A DNA stretch of 38,818 nt from Streptomyces sp. (GTDB lineage: Bacteria > Actinomycetota > Actinomycetes > Streptomycetales > Streptomycetaceae), in assembly GCF_031181555.1 (NCBI RefSeq), contig NZ_JAPSKQ010000001.1, positions 90,951-129,768 of the forward strand, read 5' to 3'. The position numbers and the translations under genes were made by a program. The first letter of the stretch is position 1; every line of letters starts with the position of its first letter. Below are positions 31,814-38,818 of the stretch, piece by piece. The notes beneath the pieces were generated by a model. It had not been told where the DNA came from. It saw only the letters and a list, made by a program, of their open reading frames with translations, and made no database searches.

Positions 31814-32270
31814 GCACGCCGAGGGCCTGTTCGGGTTCCGCGCGGCCGCCACCCGGGGCCGGGAGGAGCCGGCGGACCGGCTGCGGGGGTGCGCCGACGG
31901 CGTCGCCCGCGCCACCGGCGCCACCGCCGAGGCGGAGCGGGCCATGTGCGTCCCGAGCACTTCCGCGACGGCGGGGTGCTCTCCGAGCGGTCCGCCGCGC
32001 CCCTGTCCCGGTCGGGAATCGCACCGGCCCCGCCCGCCCCGGGCGTCCCTCTCGGCTCGTCGGACATCGGCAGCGTCGGCGCCCGGGTGTCCGCGGTCCA
32101 CCCCTTCGTCGCGGTCATGGGCGCGGACGGTTCCGTCCGCGCCCCCGAGTCCGCCGCTGCCGCCGCCTCCTCACGGGCCCGCGGGGCACCCGTCGCCGCG
32201 TCCCGGGTCCCGGCCCGCACGGCGGTGGACGTACTGCTCCGCCCCGGGCCGCGGCAGGCGGCCCGGGCGC
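31785..32270 (+). pseudogene. Frameshifted C-terminal remnant of an M20-type amidohydrolase/peptidase
   Basis: Codon-position GC bias is strong in one frame up to about 31945 and in another frame from about 31945 on. The first frame reads HAEGLFGFRAAATRGREEPA and DRLRGCADGVARATGATAEA. The second reads EHFRDGGVLSE, GSSDIGSVGARVSAVHPFVA and ESAAAAASSRARG, ending near TAVDVLL. Joined, they follow the C-terminal part of M20D peptidases (cf. the GS-S/T-D-M-G-N-V-S and HPY motifs). The N-terminal catalytic half with the first zinc ligands is missing and the join is frameshifted, so the gene is dead. Family call is from memory of motifs. Confidence 0.6.
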
Positions 32271-32305
32271 GGCACCGCGGGGAGCGTGCGGGCCGAAGCC
32301 CTGCC

Positions 32306-33595
32306 CTATCGGACCGCCCCGGCGCCGCGGCCGGTCCGGACGCCGGTCCTGTCGGCCGGCGGACGCACGCCGGCCAGGAGGACGCCGCTGTGCGGGCGGG
32401 TCGGGACGCGGTTCAGCGCGATCGTGAGGTTCTGCTCCGGCACCGTGTACTCCAGGCGGGCCAGCCGCACCGCGAGCGCCTCCAGCACGCCGATGGTGAT
32501 GCCCTCGCCGGGGCAGCGGTGGCCCGCACCCGGATCGCCGCCGCCCTGCGGAATCAACTCGTCGCGCTCGACGGGCCGTTCGAGGAAGCGCTGCGGACGG
32601 AAGGTGTACGGGTCGCCCCACAGCGACGCGTCGTGGTTCTGTCCGTACACGTCGAGCACCACCAGTCCCCCGGCCGGTATCCATTCGCCCCGCCAGAACA
32701 GGTCCCGCGCGGCCAGGCCGCCGAGGAACGGCACGAACGGGTAGAAGCGGCGCACCTCGTGCGTGAACGCCGCGGTGAACGCGCTGTCACCGTCCGCCAG
32801 GGGCGCCCGGTGCTCCGGCCACCGGTGCAGGGCGTGCGCCGTGAAGGCGACGAACCAGGCGACGGCGGCCGTCGGACGGACGACGTTGAGCAGTTCCACC
32901 GCGGCCGTCCTCTCGTCGAGCGGCCCACCGTCCGCGTCGCGGTGCCGGCACACCAGGTCGAGCACCGAGTCCGCGGGGGCGGTGACCCCGCCGGACCGCA
33001 CGTCCCGCACCAGCCGGGCCAGCCGGTCCTCCTGGCGGCCGCGGGCGCGCCGGGCCCGCAGGTGGCGCGGTCCGGCGGTGGCGAAGCCGTCGACCATCGC
33101 GATCATGTCGCGGGCCACCGCCCCGGCGTCGGAGTCGTCCAGCGGTATCCCGGCCCAGCGGTGGACACCGAGGGTGAGCACCGTGCTCGCCTCGTCGAAC
33201 AGCACGACGGAGCCGCGCCGGCTCCACGCGTGCACGGCGTCGTCCCAGGCCTCGGTGACCTGCTCGACCAGTCCGGCGATGCGGTCGGGTGCCAGCAGCG
33301 GCAGGAACAGGGCCTTGCGGGCGCGGTGGGCGGCGCCGTCGAGGGTGTGCACCGCCTCGTGGCCGAACAGGGTGGCGAGCACGGGCTCGGGGATCGCGCG
33401 ATGCCGGTGCACGTTGTGCTCGTCGTAGAAGAACCGCACCGCTTCCGGTCCGCGCAGCGCGAGTGCGGGCCGGCCCAGGAGCCGGGTGCGCACCACGGGG
33501 CCGGCGCTGTCGCGCATCCGGTTGGGCAGCCAGGCGTAGCCCTCGGCCAGCAGCGGCAGGGTGCGGTCGATCAGGGGGCGGCTGAGTACGTCCAT
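32306..33595 (-). CDS. CYP152-family cytochrome P450 (fatty acid peroxygenase/decarboxylase type)
   Basis: A 429-residue P450 that uses H2O2 to oxidise fatty acids. The heme Cys361 is in GGGDPGAGHRCPGE. The usual acid-alcohol pair of the I-helix is replaced by Arg240-Pro241 (LNVVRPTAAVAW), the diagnostic CYP152 feature that salt-bridges the fatty acid carboxylate. Other family stretches are EVRRFYPFVPFLGGLA and QNHDASLWGDPYTFRPQRF. The active-site residue after FGHEAV is His83 (AVHTLDG), aligned with His85 of the alkene-forming OleT rather than Gln85 of P450BSbeta. Last 25 residues are a non-conserved Arg/Gly tail. ATG 33595; weak ribosome binding site. Confidence 0.9.
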   Translation of the reverse strand: MDVLSRPLIDRTLPLLAEGYAWLPNRMRDSAGPVVRTRLLGRPALALRGPEAVRFFYDEHNVHRHRAIPEPVLATLFGHEAVHTLDGAAHRARKALFLPLLAPDRIAGLVEQVTEAWDDAVHAWSRRGSVVLFDEASTVLTLGVHRWAGIPLDDSDAGAVARDMIAMVDGFATAGPRHLRARRARGRQEDRLARLVRDVRSGGVTAPADSVLDLVCRHRDADGGPLDERTAAVELLNVVRPTAAVAWFVAFTAHALHRWPEHRAPLADGDSAFTAAFTHEVRRFYPFVPFLGGLAARDLFWRGEWIPAGGLVVLDVYGQNHDASLWGDPYTFRPQRFLERPVERDELIPQGGGDPGAGHRCPGEGITIGVLEALAVRLARLEYTVPEQNLTIALNRVPTRPHSGVLLAGVRPPADRTGVRTGRGAGAVR

Positions 33596-33629
33596 GGCCG
33601 CCGGGTGCCCCGCCGGACCACCAGGTCAC

Positions 33630-33656
33630 CCCGTCCGGGCGGACCGCCCGGACGGG
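33630..33656. promoter_or_regulatory. 27-bp near-perfect palindrome upstream of the P450 gene
   Basis: Two 13-bp arms (CCCGTCCGGGCGG and its complement) surround a single A, 35 bp before the P450 start codon and in the divergent gap to the 33768 gene. It may be an operator for a dimeric regulator or a cruciform/hairpin in the leader. No known consensus fits. Confidence 0.5.
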
Positions 33657-33767
33657 TGTGTCCGAGACCACGTGCCGAACGAGGCCCGGATCACGTCCGG
33701 ACGGGTGAGCCGGGGACTACCGTGCCGGTGAGGTTTCCCTTACCCCACCCGTTCGGACGGCCCGGCA

Positions 33768-34292
33768 GTGCAAGCAGATCTCTCCCCGGTCATCGCGGCG
33801 ACCGCGCAGTGGCTGACCCGCTCCTTCCCCGCTCCCGGCGGGGCGCTCGCCTCCGCCCTGTGCGAGGCGCAGGCACGGCAGGCCGTGACGGTCGCGGCGT
33901 GGCTCCGGTACCCGACGGCGATGGACGCGGCCCTGCTGGAACTGGCCGGCCCGGGTGGTTCGGCGCGGCTCGACTGGGTCACCGGCGCCGACGCGGGCGA
34001 CGGTGTCGCGGCGGACGCCTGGCGCACCTGGGTCGACGAGGTCGTGGCCAGCTGGGCCGCCTGCCTGCTCACCGACCCGGAGCTGGCCTCCCGCGCGGTG
34101 GCCGCGCTCGCCCGGGACGGCGAGCACGCGGTCGGTCTGCCGGCCGAGTTCCGGCGGCTGCTCACCCCCGACGAGGCCGACCGGCGCGCGGCGGCGCTGC
34201 TGCGCCACCCGGACCTGCTCGCGCCCGTGGCCGGGCTCCACCACTCCGGCCTGCTCGACCGGCTCGACCCGGACCACACCCTCATCGCCTGA
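33768..34292 (+). CDS. Helical hypothetical protein
   Basis: A 174-residue protein, function not recognised. It starts with GTG 33768 and has no obvious ribosome binding site, so the start or even leaderless translation is open. It is mostly alpha-helical and acidic, with Ala-rich helices (VIAATAQWLTRSFPAPGGAL, EVVASWAACLLTDPELASRA) and no signal peptide, Cys pattern or metal motif. It is divergent from the P450 gene across the 27-bp palindrome. Codon bias supports coding. Confidence 0.6.
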   Translation: MQADLSPVIAATAQWLTRSFPAPGGALASALCEAQARQAVTVAAWLRYPTAMDAALLELAGPGGSARLDWVTGADAGDGVAADAWRTWVDEVVASWAACLLTDPELASRAVAALARDGEHAVGLPAEFRRLLTPDEADRRAAALLRHPDLLAPVAGLHHSGLLDRLDPDHTLIA

Positions 34293-34698
34293 GCCCGGGG
34301 GCCACCCGCCCCGCGGCCGCCGTACGGCCCGCCCTCTCCCCGGTGCCGGGAGGCGCCCGCGCCGCGCCCGCCTTCGACGCCTCCGTCGGCGCCGCCCGAC
34401 GCCCGCGGGACCGTCCGCCCTCCACCGCGCCGCCCGCGGCGATCGCCCGCCGCCTCCCGTGGCCTCCCCGCCCGCCCCCACCTGCCGGAACGACGGACCG
34501 GTGGCCGGTCCCGCGGGCGTCGTCACGCTCCGTCATTCACTGGATCGCAGTACGCGACCGTGCCGCGGCCACTCCGCCGGCCCACGCTGGCCCCGAGGGT
34601 GTCCGCCGCCCTCCAGGGCTCGACGGCCCGGCCCGGCCCGGCGCCGGAGGCCCTGGGCCGAGCCGGTTTCCGACGTCTCCGACGGAGGGCTGAGCGAC
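34293..34698. other. 406-bp intergenic region, no gene seen
   Basis: GC-rich throughout, without convincing codon bias or a start with a ribosome binding site. The less GC-rich stretch near 34530-34556 (TCATTCACTGGATCGCAGTA) may contain the promoter of the epimerase gene. No terminator with a perfect stem was found. Confidence 0.4.
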
Positions 34699-35661
34699 AT
34701 GAACACCGCCATATCCCGGAACTGGGAGCACGCCGTCGTCACCGGCGGCGCCGGATTCGTCGGCTCCCATCTGTGCGCCGCCCTGCTGGACGCGGGCGCC
34801 GCCGTCACCTGCGTGGACGACTTCAGCACCGGCCGGCCGGAGAACATCTCCCCGCTGCTCGAACGGCCCGGGTTCACGCTGGTGCAGGCCAACGTGGCCG
34901 AGGAGCTGCCGGTCCGGCGGCCGCCCGACCTCGTGCTGCACTTCGCCTCCCCCGCCTCCCCCGCCGACTACCTGCGGCTGCCGCTGCACACCATGGAGAC
35001 GGGCAGCCTCGGCACCCGCAACGCCCTGCGGCTCGCCCGGACCGCCGGGGCCCGCTTCGTCCTGGCCTCGACCTCGGAGGTCTACGGCGACCCCCAGCAG
35101 AACCCGCAGGACGAGCGCTACTGGGGCAACGTCAACCCGGTCGGCCCGCGCAGCGTCTACGACGAGGCCAAGCGCTTCGGCGAGGCGCTGACCACCGCCC
35201 ACGCCGAGACCCACGGCACCGACACCTGCATCGTGCGGCTGTTCAACACCTACGGCCCGCGGATGCGCGGGCACGACGGCCGCGCCGTGCCGACCTTCGT
35301 GCGGCAGGCGCTGGCCGGCGAGCCCCTCACCGTGACCGGGGACGGGCAGCAGACCCGGTCGCTGTGCTACGTCGACGACACGGTGGCCGGCATCCTCGCG
35401 GCCGCCGCCCACGGGATGCGCGGCCCGGTCAACATCGGCAATCCCGGCGAGATCACCATGCTGGACCTGGCCCGTCTCGTCGTCGGACTCGCCGGTTCCG
35501 CGTCGGAGATCCGCTTCATCGAACGCCCGGTGGACGACCCGGCGGTGCGCTGCCCGGACATCACGCTGGCCCGGGACAAGCTCGGCTGGGAGCCGAGGGT
35601 GGACGCCGAGGAAGGGCTGCGGCGCACGATCGCCTGGTTCCGCGCCGAAGCGGACCACTGA
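34699..35661 (+). CDS. NAD-dependent sugar epimerase/decarboxylase, UDP-glucuronate decarboxylase-like
   Basis: A 320-residue extended SDR enzyme. The NAD motif is VVTGGAGFVGSH (Gly16-Gly22). The active site has Thr125 (STSEVYGD) and the Tyr154/Lys158 pair (VYDEAKR). The stretch around DERYWGNVNPVGPRSVYDEA is characteristic of UDP-xylose synthase (UDP-glucuronate decarboxylase). Other NDP-sugar epimerases of the same subgroup cannot be excluded. ATG 34699 with GGAGGG upstream. First gene of a sugar/glycan cluster with the carbamoyltransferase and glycosyltransferase. Confidence 0.88.
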   Translation: MNTAISRNWEHAVVTGGAGFVGSHLCAALLDAGAAVTCVDDFSTGRPENISPLLERPGFTLVQANVAEELPVRRPPDLVLHFASPASPADYLRLPLHTMETGSLGTRNALRLARTAGARFVLASTSEVYGDPQQNPQDERYWGNVNPVGPRSVYDEAKRFGEALTTAHAETHGTDTCIVRLFNTYGPRMRGHDGRAVPTFVRQALAGEPLTVTGDGQQTRSLCYVDDTVAGILAAAAHGMRGPVNIGNPGEITMLDLARLVVGLAGSASEIRFIERPVDDPAVRCPDITLARDKLGWEPRVDAEEGLRRTIAWFRAEADH

Positions 35662-35734
35662 CCGGGGCCGTCCCCGCCGGCCCCAGGACATCGCGGCCCC
35701 GCCGCCCGCCCCGATCCGCGAAAGGCCCGTCCCC

Positions 35735-37426
35735 ATGCGCATCCTCGGAATCAACGCCCTCTTCCACGACCCCGCCGCCGCCCTCGTCATCGACGGGCGT
35801 ACCGTCGCCGCCGCGGAGGAGGAACGGTTCTCCCGCCGCAAGCACGGCAAGCGGCCGCTGCCGTTCTCCGCCTGGGAACTGCCCGAGAAGGCCGCCGCCT
35901 GGTGTCTGCAGCGGGCCGGGCTGCGCCCGCAGGACCTCGACGCGGTCGCCTACTCCTTCGACCCGGCCCTCGCCCGCCCCGCCGACGCGATGGGCCTGGA
36001 CGACCCGTGGGACCACCTGCGGCTCACGTACGCGCGCGAGGCGCCCGGCTTCCTGCGCACCGCGCTGCCCGGACTGGACCCCGGCGTCGTCCGCTTCGTG
36101 CCGCACCACATGGCGCACGCCGCCTCCGGCGCCTTCGCCGCACCCGACGCCCGGGACTCCTCCGTCCTCGTGCTGGACGGCCGCGGCGAACGCGCCTCCC
36201 ACCTCGCCGCCCGCCGCGTGCGCGACCGGCTCGAACCCCTGTACGCGCAGGACCTGCCGCACTCGCTCGGCCTGGTCTACGAGGAACTCACCGAGCACCT
36301 CGGCTTCCTGCGGTCCGCCGACGAGTTCAAGGTGATGGCCCTCGCCTCCCACGGCACCCCGCGCATGCTGCCCGAACTGCGCCGGTACGTGTATCCGACC
36401 GGGGACGGCGGCTTCCACGCCACCGGGGTGCCCTGGCGCGAGCTGTGCGCGCCGCGCGGCCCGGACGAGCCGTGGACCCGGGACCACGCCGATGTCGCCG
36501 CCAGTGCGCAGGCCGTGCTGGAGGAGACCCTGCTGGACCTGGTGCGCTGGCTGCACGGCCGTACCCATGACCAGGTGCTCACCCTCGCCGGCGGCGTGGC
36601 CCTGAACTGCGTCGCCAACTCCCGTATCGCCCGCGAGGGTCCGTTCTCCCGGGTGTGGGTGCAGCCGGCGGCCGGTGACGCGGGGACCGCCCTGGGCGGC
36701 GCCCTGCTGCTGTCCGCCGGTGCCGGTGACGAACCGGAGCCCATGGCCGGCGCCGACCTCGGCCGGGACTGGTCCGACGCGGAGCTGGGCGCCTGGCTGA
36801 AGACGGCGGCCGTGCCGTTCGAGCGGCCGGCGGACATCGCCCGGACCGTGGCCCGGACGCTGGCGGACAACGGCATCGTCGCCTGGTTCCAGGGGCGCAG
36901 CGAGTACGGCCCCCGGGCGCTCGGCCACCGGTCCCTGCTGGCCCACCCCGGGCACGCGGGCAATCTGGAGCGGCTCAACGACGTCAAGGGCCGCGAGCAG
37001 TTCCGGCCGGTCGCGCCGATGGTGCTCGCCGACCGGGCCGCCGGGATCTTCGACGGTCCGCTGCCCAGTCCGTACATGCTGTTCGTGCACGACGTGGCCC
37101 CCGCCTGGCGGGAGCGCATCCCGGCGGTGGTGCACGTCGACGGCACCGCCCGCATCCAGACGGTCGACCCGGCGCGCGAGCCCCTGGTGGCGCGGATGCT
37201 GAGCGAGTTCGAACGGCTGACCGGGCTGCCCGTGGTCGTCAACACCAGCCTCAACACGGCGGGCCGGCCGATGGTGGACGACCCGCGCGACGCCCTGGAG
37301 TGCTTCGGCTCCTCCCCCGTCGACCTGCTGGCCATCGGCCCGTACGCGGTCCGGCGCGGCGAGCTCTTCCGCTCCGGCGGCACCGGAGACGGTGACGACG
37401 GCGACGACGGCGAGGTCCTGCGGTGA
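35735..37426 (+). CDS. NodU/CmcH-type carbamoyltransferase
   Basis: A 563-residue enzyme that transfers carbamoyl from carbamoyl phosphate, via an acyl-adenylate, to a hydroxyl of a sugar or other metabolite. N-terminal Kae1-like domain: MRILGINALFHDPAAALVID and the metal site HHMAHAASGAF (His124, His128). The second ligand region is GGVALNCVANSRI. The C-terminal carbamoyltransferase domain carries SEYGPRALGHRSLLA and FRPVAPMVL. ATG 35735 with GAAAGG upstream. The last residues form an acidic GDGDDGDDGE tail. Likely decorates the sugar made or attached by its neighbours. Confidence 0.92.
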   Translation: MRILGINALFHDPAAALVIDGRTVAAAEEERFSRRKHGKRPLPFSAWELPEKAAAWCLQRAGLRPQDLDAVAYSFDPALARPADAMGLDDPWDHLRLTYAREAPGFLRTALPGLDPGVVRFVPHHMAHAASGAFAAPDARDSSVLVLDGRGERASHLAARRVRDRLEPLYAQDLPHSLGLVYEELTEHLGFLRSADEFKVMALASHGTPRMLPELRRYVYPTGDGGFHATGVPWRELCAPRGPDEPWTRDHADVAASAQAVLEETLLDLVRWLHGRTHDQVLTLAGGVALNCVANSRIAREGPFSRVWVQPAAGDAGTALGGALLLSAGAGDEPEPMAGADLGRDWSDAELGAWLKTAAVPFERPADIARTVARTLADNGIVAWFQGRSEYGPRALGHRSLLAHPGHAGNLERLNDVKGREQFRPVAPMVLADRAAGIFDGPLPSPYMLFVHDVAPAWRERIPAVVHVDGTARIQTVDPAREPLVARMLSEFERLTGLPVVVNTSLNTAGRPMVDDPRDALECFGSSPVDLLAIGPYAVRRGELFRSGGTGDGDDGDDGEVLR

Positions 37427-38490
37427 GCGGGCCCGCCGCCCCGAGCGGGGAGTACGCGGTGGTGGTGCCGACGCTGGGCCGGCCCGGCCTGGGAGTGTGC
37501 CTGCGGGCGCTGGCCGAGGCGGAGGGACCCGGCCCGGCCCGGGTCGTGGTCGTCGACGACCGCCCCGACCCCGCCGGCACGCCGCTGACCGCCGCCGTCC
37601 CGCCGTCCCTGCGCTCGCGCACCCTCGTCGTACCCGGCGGGGCGCGCGGACCGGCCGCCGCACGCAACACCGGATGGCGGGCGGCCGGGGACGTGCCGTG
37701 GATCGTCTTCCTCGACGACGACGTGGTCCCCGGCCCCACCTGGGCCGACGACCTGGCCCTCGACCTCGCCGGGGCGAGTGTCGCGACCGCCGGGATCGCC
37801 GCCCGGATCGAGGTGCCGCTGCCGCCGGACCGCCGGCCCACCGACCGGGAACGCAACACCGCCGGTCTCGCCGGCGCCCGCTGGATCACCGCCGACATGG
37901 CGTACCGCCGTCGGGTGCTGGAGGCCGTCGGCGGTTTCGACGAACGGTTCCGGCGGGCGTTCCGGGAAGACGCCGACCTCGCCCTGCGGGTGCTCGACGC
38001 CGGGTGGACGCTGTCCGAGGGCCGCCGCACCACCACGCATCCGGTGCGGCCGGCCGGGCGCTGGGCCTCCGTCCGGCTCCAGGCGGGCAACGCCGACGAC
38101 GTGCTGATGACCCGGCTGCACGGACGCGGCTGGTGGCGTCGGGCCGAGGCCCCCCGGGGGCGCCTGCCGGTGCACCTGGCGGTGACGTCGGCCGGCCTGG
38201 CGGCCGTGGGCTGCGCGCTGTCCGGCCGGCCGCGCGCCGCGGCGGCGTGCGCCGCCGGATGGCTGGCGGGAACCGCCGAGTTCGCCCTCGCCCGGATCCT
38301 GCCGGGGCCGCGCACCCGGGACGAGATCGTCACCATGGTGCTCACCAGCGCGCTCGTTCCGCCCGCCGCGGCGTGGCACTGGCTGCGCGGACAGGTCGTC
38401 CACCGCGCCGCGCCGCGCCACGCCCCGCACCGGTCCGGGAACCCGGCGTCCGCGCACCGCCCGGCGGCCGGGGAACGGCTGCGGTCATGA
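37423..38490 (+). CDS. Family 2 glycosyltransferase
   Basis: A 355-residue GT-A fold glycosyltransferase. Nucleotide-binding start YAVVVPTLGRPGLG, then VVVVDDRPD. The metal-binding DDD is in WIVFLDDDVVPGPTW, and the acceptor-side motif is FREDADLALRVLDAGW preceded by VGGFDERF. The C-terminal 90 residues hold hydrophobic stretches (HLAVTSAGLAAVGCAL, AACAAGWLAGTAEFAL) that may anchor it to the membrane. GTG 37423 overlaps the carbamoyltransferase stop by GTGA, and its own stop overlaps the next start. Acceptor and donor are unknown. Confidence 0.9.
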   Translation: MSGPAAPSGEYAVVVPTLGRPGLGVCLRALAEAEGPGPARVVVVDDRPDPAGTPLTAAVPPSLRSRTLVVPGGARGPAAARNTGWRAAGDVPWIVFLDDDVVPGPTWADDLALDLAGASVATAGIAARIEVPLPPDRRPTDRERNTAGLAGARWITADMAYRRRVLEAVGGFDERFRRAFREDADLALRVLDAGWTLSEGRRTTTHPVRPAGRWASVRLQAGNADDVLMTRLHGRGWWRRAEAPRGRLPVHLAVTSAGLAAVGCALSGRPRAAAACAAGWLAGTAEFALARILPGPRTRDEIVTMVLTSALVPPAAAWHWLRGQVVHRAAPRHAPHRSGNPASAHRPAAGERLRS

Positions 38491-38818
38491 CCCGCCCCGC
38501 CGGCCCGGTGGTGGCCGGCACCGCCGGCGGACGGCTCGGCACGGTCGCCGGCCCGGGCACCGGCCGGCTGGTGCCGCCCCGCCCCGAGGCGCCGGCCCGG
38601 GCCGTGGCCGGTCCGGCGGCCGCCCCGGCGCCCCGCGAGGGGTGCGGGACGGCCGGGCGCGGATCGCCGCGGCCACCGGGGTGGCGTACCTCGGGGTCCT
38701 CGACGCGGAACCCGCCGCCACCCGCCGGCCCGCGGGCCGGCGACGTCCGAACTCCGAAAGGAGGTGCGGGTCCCGCCGCCGTCCTCGCCGAGGCGGTGCG
38801 CCCGAACAGGATGACCGC
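38487..38818 (+). CDS. Open reading frame running off the window, unrecognised
   Basis: ATG 38487 overlaps the glycosyltransferase stop by ATGA and the frame stays open to the window edge (MTRPAGPVVAGTAGGRLGTV). The product is very Pro/Gly/Ala-rich, with no recognisable domain. Around 38640-38720 the neighbouring frame looks more protein-like (VRDGRARIAAATGVAYLGVL), so a frameshift, a sequencing error or a second start behind the AAAGGAGG at about 38757 is possible. Low confidence in the exact gene. Confidence 0.35.
   Translation, partial: MTRPAGPVVAGTAGGRLGTVAGPGTGRLVPPRPEAPARAVAGPAAAPAPREGCGTAGRGSPRPPGWRTSGSSTRNPPPPAGPRAGDVRTPKGGAGPAAVLAEAVRPNRMT

Overview
The window is very GC-rich, codons end in G or C, and GTG/TTG starts and 4-bp ATGA/GTGA gene overlaps are common. 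Twin-arginine and lipoprotein exports, an AA10 LPMO, a streptogrisin C-type protease and CebR-type operators are also present. All of this points to a Streptomyces chromosome, probably an accessory-rich arm. I see no tRNA, rRNA, CRISPR array, insertion sequence or phage gene.

Region 1 (1-7293) is a set of mostly independent genes. They are a partial secreted protein, a cellulose-type AA10 LPMO, a GNAT acetyltransferase, a YihY/BrkB membrane protein, a flavodoxin-fold protein, a SAM methyltransferase, an SRPBCC protein, an Rv1733c-like membrane protein and a zinc alcohol dehydrogenase. Perfect 14-bp palindromes identical to the CebR operator precede both the LPMO and the GNAT gene.

Region 2 (7467-21223) is the most interesting part. 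One strand carries a RiPP (TOMM-type) operon: a 37-residue Cys-free precursor, an RRE/E1-like partner, an S15/CocE hydrolase, a YcaO cyclodehydratase, a SagB-like oxidoreductase and a heterodimeric ABC exporter. Just upstream on the same strand is a FecBCDE-type chelate-uptake operon. Each operon is preceded by a site close to the actinobacterial Zur (zinc uptake regulator) box, and a divergent beta-propeller gene shares one of them. The simplest reading is a zinc-controlled system that makes, exports and re-imports an oxazole-containing peptide metallophore. This is an inference, but the operators, uptake genes and biosynthetic genes all agree with it.

Region 3 (21244-28220) holds a giant P-type ATPase whose N-terminal half looks like a dead copy of an ATPase HAD domain, a His-rich-tailed partner, and a small operon (nucleotidyltransferase, BON-like protein, metallophosphoesterase) ending in a good hairpin terminator. 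Region 4 (28532-34292) has a Tat-exported PhoD phosphatase, a streptogrisin C-like protease with a chitin-binding module, a frameshifted remnant of an M20 amidohydrolase, a CYP152-type P450 with an OleT-like histidine, and an unknown protein. Region 5 (34699-38818) is the start of a sugar/glycan cluster: UDP-glucuronate decarboxylase-like epimerase, NodU-type carbamoyltransferase, family 2 glycosyltransferase and one truncated open frame.
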